Positions 7,251-11,006 of a stretch of 11,006 nucleotides of DNA are shown in pieces (the first letter of the stretch is position 1; the number at the start of each line of letters is the position of its first letter). The translations under genes and the position numbers were made by a program. Where the stretch lies: the NCBI GenBank assembly GCA_050011415.1, contig JBEKJD010000206.1, positions 1 to 11,006 of the forward strand, in the 5' to 3' direction. The notes below the pieces were generated by a model. It had not been told where the DNA came from. It was given only the letters and a program-made list of their open reading frames with translations, and did not search any database. The DNA is from JADFXI01 sp050011415. GTDB lineage: Bacteria > Nitrospirota > Thermodesulfovibrionia > Thermodesulfovibrionales > Dissulfurispiraceae.

Positions 7251-7871
7251 GTGGAAAATCTCGGACAGCGACTAAAATACTATAGAGAACAGATCGGATT
7301 ATCACAGATTGATCTGAGCGAGAAGAGCAATATCTCTCAGGCCAGCATAGCCAGAATAGAATCGGGGAAACAGAAGAACCTTAAGAGAGAGACAATGAAG
7401 AAACTTGCTGATGGCCTGGGCATTTCCTTAACTGAGCTCATGGAGCCTGCCACTGTGGTGAGGGAAAAGGAAGCAACCTACGTCTCGGCAAAATCGGTAC
7501 CCGTATTAGGGATAAACGATATCGCTTCCATGAAAGACCTTGGCGCCTTGTCCAGGAAGGCCGACACCTTTGAAACAACCCTGTCTTCTGACAAGAATGC
7601 CTTCTATCTCAAGGTTACCGCCGGCCTCACTGTCCGACCCGTTATAGAACCAGGGGATTTGATCTTAATTGAACCTGCGGCAGAGATCAGGGAAGGCGAT
7701 ATGGTTCTTTTTCTGTCTACAGAAAAAAAATGCATTGGTAAAGTTTACTACCCTTATAATAATTTTTTGATTCAACCTCTCGATCAGAATTTGCCGCCGA
7801 TAATGCTCAAAAAAAAAGAAAAGAGCAGGCGTGCCATAAGAATACTCCGTGTCAGCGGAATAATAAAATAA
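7251..7871 (+). CDS. XRE-family repressor with S24/LexA-like C-terminal domain lacking the catalytic Ser
   Basis: A 206-residue CI-like repressor. An XRE helix-turn-helix spans about residues 4-62 (LGQRLKYYREQIGLSQIDLSEKSNISQASIARIESG). The C-terminal S24-type fold follows from about 115 to the end. Where LexA/CI proteins have GDSM-x-P, this protein has G125-L-T127-V-R-P130, so the nucleophilic Ser is Thr and the neighbouring Asp and Met are gone. The expected catalytic Lys is present as Lys164 (CIGKVYY). No Ala-Gly or Cys-Gly cleavage site is obvious in the linker. DNA binding and dimer formation should be intact, while RecA-triggered self-cleavage is doubtful. The GTG start has only a weak ribosome site. 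It faces away from the minus-strand DIP1984-like gene and probably controls both directions. Confidence 0.85.
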   Translation: MENLGQRLKYYREQIGLSQIDLSEKSNISQASIARIESGKQKNLKRETMKKLADGLGISLTELMEPATVVREKEATYVSAKSVPVLGINDIASMKDLGALSRKADTFETTLSSDKNAFYLKVTAGLTVRPVIEPGDLILIEPAAEIREGDMVLFLSTEKKCIGKVYYPYNNFLIQPLDQNLPPIMLKKKEKSRRAIRILRVSGIIK

Positions 7872-8093
7872 GTGTGCTTCATCATCTTAGCCGCAGGCTT
7901 TTTCTATGACGCCGTTATTTCGCAGATAACAGGGGAGCCCAATCCCTTTGCAAAAACCAGTCCGCAAGAATCTCGGCCTCTCGTTACAAAGATTCGAACC
8001 CGTCCTGCAAGGCTTAGGGTCGGCAAATATTCATTGAACATTCGGAATGAGGGAAACAGCAAAAAACCCTTAAAAATCAAACGGAGGAGGTGA
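7872..8093 (+). CDS. Doubtful small ORF after the repressor
   Basis: A 73-codon frame begins with a GTG directly after the repressor's TAA. It would encode a hydrophobic start (MCFIILAAGFFYDAVI) and a very basic tail ending KIKRRR. The last codons overlap the tRNA-Ser fragment at 8082-8102, so the C-terminus is written by that fragment and not by a protein-coding past. No strong ribosome site is present and no family is recognised. It may be a chance frame: apart from it, 7872-8196 holds only the tRNA fragment and a short direct repeat. Confidence 0.2.
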   Translation: MCFIILAAGFFYDAVISQITGEPNPFAKTSPQESRPLVTKIRTRPARLRVGKYSLNIRNEGNSKKPLKIKRRR

Positions 8094-8102
8094 GATTCGA
8101 AT
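8082..8102 (-). other. 3' fragment of a tRNA-Ser gene, probable attachment-site half
   Basis: Read on the minus strand this is ATTCGAATCTCAC followed by CTCCTCCG: the T-loop, the 3' side of the T-stem, a 7-nt acceptor strand and a G discriminator, which is the tRNA-Ser identity base. The 5' side of the T-stem is wrong (ATGTA cannot pair with CTCAC) and no anticodon arm precedes it, so this is not a whole tRNA. CCA is not encoded; TTT follows. A conserved 3' half joined to foreign 5' sequence is what tyrosine-integrase elements leave at one end. On that reading the element lies toward higher coordinates and the original flank toward lower ones. Confidence 0.5.
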
Positions 8103-8161
8103 ACATCCCCCATTTTCATATCTATTTGATTTATAATGGCTATTTCGGCTCCCATATTTTC

Positions 8162-8181
8162 GGGAGACGGTTGGGAGACGG
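8162..8181. repeat. Tandem direct repeat GGGAGACGG
   Basis: The 9-mer GGGAGACGG occurs at 8162-8170 and 8173-8181 with a TT between the copies. The first copy can also pair with CTCCC at 8149-8153 as a small hairpin. It sits about 60 nt from the tRNA-Ser fragment, where arm-type integrase or excisionase sites would be expected. Two copies are too few to be sure it is functional. Confidence 0.4.
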
Positions 8182-8196
8182 ATTTACCAGTTCTAA

Positions 8197-8433
8197 TTAT
8201 TTTGCCAAATGAACAATTTCTCTTGCATGTAATATTTCCCTGTCTCTCATCAGCCGGATATCACTTGCAGACAGGGTAAGTACCGCAATTGTTTTTCCTT
8301 CGGCGGTAACAAATTCAACTTCATAAGAACCGCCGTCTCTGTAGCAGTGAACCACAGCACCTATATCTCCTTCTGTTAAGCCATACCCTTTGATGTCATG
8401 CTCAAGTACCACCGTATCCAATTCTTTAATCAT
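8197..8433 (-). CDS. DUF4926 domain protein
   Basis: A 78-residue protein matching the DUF4926 pattern over its whole length: LDTVVLEHDIKGYGLTEGDIGAVVHCY, then YEVEFVTAEGKTIAVLTLSASDIRLM. The family is a small beta-barrel-like domain found in accessory regions, often next to DUF6883 genes, as here. AGAGAGG lies six bases before the ATG, so the start is firm. It follows the broken DUF6883 gene by 23 nt and probably shares its transcript. Such two-gene units behave like toxin-antitoxin or immunity pairs in genome surveys, but I know of no experiment for this pair. This member looks intact. Confidence 0.8.
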   Translation of the reverse strand: MIKELDTVVLEHDIKGYGLTEGDIGAVVHCYRDGGSYEVEFVTAEGKTIAVLTLSASDIRLMRDREILHAREIVHLAK

Positions 8434-8456
8434 TTTGTACCTCTCTTAAGCATTGT

Positions 8457-8778
8457 TCATAGCGGATATGCGGTCACGAAGCGAGGGCGCTCCTGACCAT
8501 TAAAATAGTTCGCATCTTAATCATAAGTCCTACAGGTGTCGCCATGTCACCATCTATGACATATTTTACTCCATGTGGCGTTGTAATTACTTCCATGACA
8601 TCTTGAGTATGGGCAATTTCCAGCAGGCCCTCATTGAGCATCTGAACATTTGTTTCATTAAATCCGACAGACCGCAATAATTTTGCCTTGGCCTTTCCTT
8701 TTTACTGGGCATGAATGCGAGTCGCTGCAGATTTTTTTCTGTAATCCGACGCAAAACACGGAAGGGGTGAATCATCAT
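8457..8778 (-). pseudogene. DUF6883-like gene with two frame breaks
   Basis: Three frames carry successive parts of one DUF6883-like domain. From ATG 8778 the frame reads MMIHPF, then RRITEKNLQRLAFMPSKK. After the run of five A (8703-8699 on this strand) the family-like sequence moves to another frame: KGKAKAKLLRSVGFNETNV through HGVKYVIDGD to MRTI. One added A in that run would join the two. Near 8510-8495, around a run of four A/T, it moves again to NGQERPRFVTAYPL and stops at 8457, which matches the usual family ending PRFVTAYP. Without repair the middle frame runs into an unrelated tail and stops at 8474. The start is uncertain because no ribosome site is clear. Either the gene is decayed or the sequence has homopolymer errors. 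Confidence 0.7.
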
Positions 8779-8948
8779 ATCGGGTCGATAGCCGGTGACG
8801 ATTACCGTCGGTGGTTGACGGGTAGGGGGCGGAACTGGCAAGGGAAGTGGAGTTGGGTGTGAAGGTTACCAGTGGCCGTTAGGCCAAGGAACCACAACCA
8901 ATGCCGCACTTATAGAAGATTACAGATCATCCGGCGTTAAAACCTCAA

Positions 8949-8979
8949 TTGACATTATGTAGCTTTAAAGTTACATAAT
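8949..8979 (+). promoter_or_regulatory. Promoter with overlapping 26-bp operator palindrome of the HigB/HigA-type locus
   Basis: TTGACA at 8949-8954 is a perfect -35 box. Seventeen bases on, TACATA (8972-8977) is a fair -10. Over this spacer and -10 lies a palindrome at 8954-8979: arms ATTATGTA and TACATAAT around CTTTAAAG, with a single mismatched pair (G8962/T8971). It ends three bases before the toxin's ATG. Toxin-antitoxin operons are usually repressed by their own antitoxin at such sites, so autoregulation by the downstream XRE-type antitoxin is the natural reading. Confidence 0.7.
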
Positions 8980-8982
8980 TAT

Positions 8983-9323
8983 ATGCAGGCATTTCCTTAT
9001 GAACTTGAATATTACGTTAGCGAGACTGGCAATAGACCTTTTAAGGAATGGCTGGAAGTGCTCAAGGATGTTCCTGCCAGGGCTAAGATCCGTGTCAGAC
9101 TGGATCGTGTGAGGCTCGGCAATCTGGGCAATAACCGTCCCGTAGGTGAAGGCGTGCGTGAACTGATAATAAACTATGGTCCCGGCTATCGGGTTTATTT
9201 TGCTCAGGATGGCATCGATATTATCCTTTTTTTTTCGGAGGTGCTAAGCCAAGTCAGCAGAAGGATATTGAAACCGCTAAGGAATATTTGAAGGACCACA
9301 AAAGGAGGAAAAAACATGCCTAA
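8983..9323 (+). pseudogene. Gp49/HigB-type (RelE superfamily) toxin, frame broken at a nine-T run
   Basis: A toxin of the phage-derived Gp49-like/RelE-HigB type (PF05973), whose relatives cut mRNA at the ribosome. Family landmarks are ETGNRPFKEWLEVL, the Arg-rich RARIKIRVRL-like segment (RAKIRVRLDRVRLGNLG), and VRELIINYGPGYRVYFAQDG. The frame as written continues FFSEVLSQVSRRILKPLRNI and stops at 9291. In the next frame the DNA encodes the family ending GGAKPSQQKDIETAKEYL and stops at 9323, overlapping the antitoxin start by eight bases. The shift happens exactly at nine T (9227-9235); ten T would give IILFFFGGAK, the correct spacing. It may be inactive, made by slippage, or a sequencing error. 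The antitoxin follows. Confidence 0.8.
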
Positions 9324-9864
9324 AATATCTTCCTATCAAAAAGATCTTATCGAATCGCTAAAAGATCCGTGCGAGGCGGCAGCCTATCTTAGTGCTGCCA
9401 TTGAGGAGGGAGACCGCTCCGTTTTTTTACTAGCTTTACGTAACGTAGCAGAAGCGAGCGGTGGTATGGCAGCCCTTGCAGAAAAGGCAAATCTCAGCCG
9501 TGAAAGTCTTTACCGTATGCTTTCAAAAAAGGGTAATCCTGAGATTAAGAGTCTTTATACGCTTCTTCACGCTATGGGGCTGCGACTTGCAATAGAGCCT
9601 GAACCGCATACATGCTGTGCTACAGCCAGCCCCAAAAAGGGGAGTTTCCATTCAGGGAGAAGCCGGGATATTCCGGTAAAGGCATGGATAGGCCATCATC
9701 CAACGACAAGAAAATGGCTAAAAAAATATTTGGTTACTGATGGGCTTAAAAATTACCGATATGGCGGCTCCATCCATGTCGGTAATTCCAAAAACTTCAC
9801 CAACCAGAGAACAACATCACTCCATATCCCCCAAAACCGCTACCTGTCAGAGGGCAAAGCTTGA
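9316..9864 (+). CDS. HigA-type antitoxin with an unusual C-terminal tail
   Basis: The first ~95 residues are a standard addiction-module antidote protein: CEAAAYLSAAIEEGDRSVFLLALRNVAEASGGMAALAEKANLSRESLYRMLSKKGNPEIKSLYTLLHAMGLRLAIEP, containing the XRE-type helix-turn-helix. It should bind the toxin and repress the operon. AGGAGG stands just before the ATG. Family members normally stop about where LAIEP falls. This frame runs on for some 80 more residues (from HTCCATASPKKG to RYLSEGKA) with no recognisable domain. That DNA is rich in inverted repeats, including a 14-bp stem at 9751-9787. I suspect the native stop was lost by an insertion or deletion and the tail is read-through of non-coding sequence. 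The antitoxin part is confident; the tail is not. Confidence 0.8.
   Translation: MPKISSYQKDLIESLKDPCEAAAYLSAAIEEGDRSVFLLALRNVAEASGGMAALAEKANLSRESLYRMLSKKGNPEIKSLYTLLHAMGLRLAIEPEPHTCCATASPKKGSFHSGRSRDIPVKAWIGHHPTTRKWLKKYLVTDGLKNYRYGGSIHVGNSKNFTNQRTTSLHIPQNRYLSEGKA
9751..9787. repeat. Long inverted repeat inside the antitoxin tail
   Basis: Arms AATTACCGATATGG (9751-9764) and CCATGTCGGTAATT (9774-9787) are complementary over 14 bp with one G-T wobble and a 9-nt loop. No T-run follows, so it is a poor terminator. Smaller perfect arms occur nearby: CCCC/GGGG (9630-9642) and CCGG/CCGG (9663-9676). Such a cluster fits a mobile-element end or a structured RNA better than protein-coding sequence. Confidence 0.6.
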
Positions 9865-10031
9865 CGAGCGAAGAGGACAAGCAAAGCAATGAAAAATTGA
9901 AAAGGCTGGCGATAATGATAATTTGAAATGCTAACTTCTTTACAGTAATTGACATCCTGGAATGTTCTTAACAGGCTGCGGTGCATAAACAGTAACCAGA
10001 AAGAGAACTAAAGCTTGCTGAATCATTAAGC

Positions 10032-11006
10032 TTACAAAGATTTTTCTTCAACTATAAGATTGACTACCAGGCGAATCATCAGGTCTTTATTAGCAGGCTC
10101 GCTTTCGGCTATGAGAAGTGCCAATGCCGTCAATGTATTCTCGCCGATTATTTCCGGGATCCCTTCCTGCCTATTATAAAGAAGGAACAAGAAACTTCCG
10201 ATCCTCTTGTTGCCGTCGAGGAACGGATGGTCTTTTATGACAAAGTAGAGAAGATGCGCTGCCTTTTCTTCTCTTGTACGATAGAGCGGTTCACCAAACA
10301 TAGTCTGCTCGATGTTGCCAAGTATGGCAGCCAAGGCATCACCGCGTTCAGAGCCGAATAAATCTGTAGCGCCTTCACGCCCTTCCAGTTCTTGTTTGAG
10401 TTCGGAAATCGCCTGCCTTGCAAAGTCATATTCAAGCACGCCGCGAGCAGGCTGACAGCCCGCGGGAAGGATAAGTGTATTTTCATCATATTGGAGAAGT
10501 AGCCGCCACGTTTTTGCGTAACCTACGATAACAGAAAGCACATCCTTGCCCGTTTCGGTGACAAGGGTCTGGTTGGTAAGGGTCCTCGAAAGCAGTTCGA
10601 CCGCCTGCTGCATTTCTGATAGCCCTTTTGCCGCTATGCGGGACTGATTAACGGTGAACCCTTGCACCAGATGGTCACGCAGCACATTAGTAGCCCATTG
10701 GCGGAATTGGGTGCCTCTTTTCGAATTGACCCGGTAGCCGACTGAAAGAATAGCATCAAGGTTATAGAACTGCGTCTGATACTTTTTACCGTCCGGGGCA
10801 GTATGTGCAAATTTTGCACGTACTGCTGCCTTGTCCAGTTCACCCTCTCTAAAAACATTGCGAAGATGCTTGGTTATAACCGAGCGTTCTCTGCCAAAGA
10901 GTTCCGCCATCTGGTCCTGGGTAAGCCAGACCGTCTCCGCTTCCAGGTGGACCTCGATGCCGGTTGTACCATCCGGCGATTGATATATGATAATTTGATC
11001 AGTCAT
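10032..11006 (-). CDS. RhuM-Fic fusion protein (virulence RhuM family with Fic/Doc domain)
   Basis: A 324-residue two-domain protein. Residues about 1-115 are the RhuM domain: IIIYQSPDGTTGIEVHLEAETVWLTQDQMAELFGRERSVITKHLRN and YNLDAILSVGYRVNSKRGTQFRQWA. A Fic/Doc domain follows (about 150-324), with the active-site loop HPFLDGNKRIG at 260-270 and His260 as catalytic base. Fic enzymes attach AMP to target proteins; Doc, which has Lys at the corresponding loop position, phosphorylates EF-Tu instead. This loop is mixed, DGN like Fic but KR like Doc, so the reaction is uncertain. No clear inhibitory (S/T)xxxE(G/N) motif is evident. The ATG is the last codon of the window, so its promoter is outside; the start matches family starts. 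The 167 nt between it and the antitoxin gene show no gene. Confidence 0.9.
   Translation of the reverse strand: MTDQIIIYQSPDGTTGIEVHLEAETVWLTQDQMAELFGRERSVITKHLRNVFREGELDKAAVRAKFAHTAPDGKKYQTQFYNLDAILSVGYRVNSKRGTQFRQWATNVLRDHLVQGFTVNQSRIAAKGLSEMQQAVELLSRTLTNQTLVTETGKDVLSVIVGYAKTWRLLLQYDENTLILPAGCQPARGVLEYDFARQAISELKQELEGREGATDLFGSERGDALAAILGNIEQTMFGEPLYRTREEKAAHLLYFVIKDHPFLDGNKRIGSFLFLLYNRQEGIPEIIGENTLTALALLIAESEPANKDLMIRLVVNLIVEEKSL

Noticed and set aside
7989..8005. A second tRNA-like T-loop (GGGTTCGAATC on the minus strand)
   Set aside because: The flanking bases cannot form a five-pair T-stem and no acceptor or anticodon arm can be built, so the match is likely chance around the palindrome TTCGAA.
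7904..8155. Minus-strand 83-codon frame across the tRNA-Ser fragment
   Set aside because: It reads straight through the tRNA fragment, has no good ribosome site and resembles no family; frames across tRNA ends commonly give such spurious proteins.
10011..10033. AAGCTT repeated as an inverted repeat after the RhuM-Fic stop, as a terminator
   Set aside because: AAGCTT is itself palindromic, the stem is only six pairs with no following T-run, and it overlaps the stop codon.
1..11006. CRISPR array or complete insertion sequence
   Set aside because: No regularly spaced repeats, transposase frame or paired terminal inverted repeats were seen on either strand.

Overview
The window looks like a chromosomal segment from an anaerobic, probably Gram-negative bacterium of the Desulfobacterota or Nitrospirota kind. 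That guess rests on the RACo/ASKHA-type ferredoxin protein, the LpxE-like PAP2 phosphatase and the moderate GC content. No ribosomal or other marker gene is present to fix the lineage. A conserved-looking left block (1-3934) gives way to an accessory block (3936-11006).

Left block. A stand-alone CheY-like receiver (90-452, +) converges on a two-gene minus-strand operon. The operon holds a 629-residue 2Fe-2S/ASKHA protein (676-2565) and a 65-residue zinc-ribbon protein (482-679), joined by a 4-base ATGA overlap. Divergent from it is a PAP2 phosphatase with an added C-terminal beta-rich domain (2651-3934, +).

Middle block, 3936-7871. Everything here except the repressor is on the minus strand. 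Reading in transcription order, there is a DIP1984-like protein, about 220 nt that fold as a candidate structured RNA, a protein resembling ones from T4-like/jumbo phages, a broken ParA-like ATPase whose P-loop lies in another frame, and a helical partner overlapping it by 13 nt. Facing away from this row is an XRE/S24 repressor whose catalytic Ser is Thr. The shared intergenic region carries two palindromes. This is a phage-like or plasmid-like module under a single divergent repressor. It is the best candidate for an undescribed system, although its ATPase is broken in this copy.

Right block, 8082-11006. A 21-nt fragment matching the 3' end of a tRNA-Ser gene (T-loop, acceptor strand, G discriminator) lies at 8082-8102 and is probably one attachment-site half of an island. 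Beyond it are three toxin-antitoxin-like or accessory loci: a DUF4926 gene with a frame-broken DUF6883 gene, a Gp49/HigB-type toxin with a HigA-type antitoxin behind a near-perfect 26-bp operator palindrome, and a RhuM-Fic fusion. The toxin frame breaks at a run of nine T, and the DUF6883 frame breaks at a run of five A and again near a run of four T. These breaks are real decay, slippage sites or homopolymer sequencing errors. The sequence alone cannot say which.
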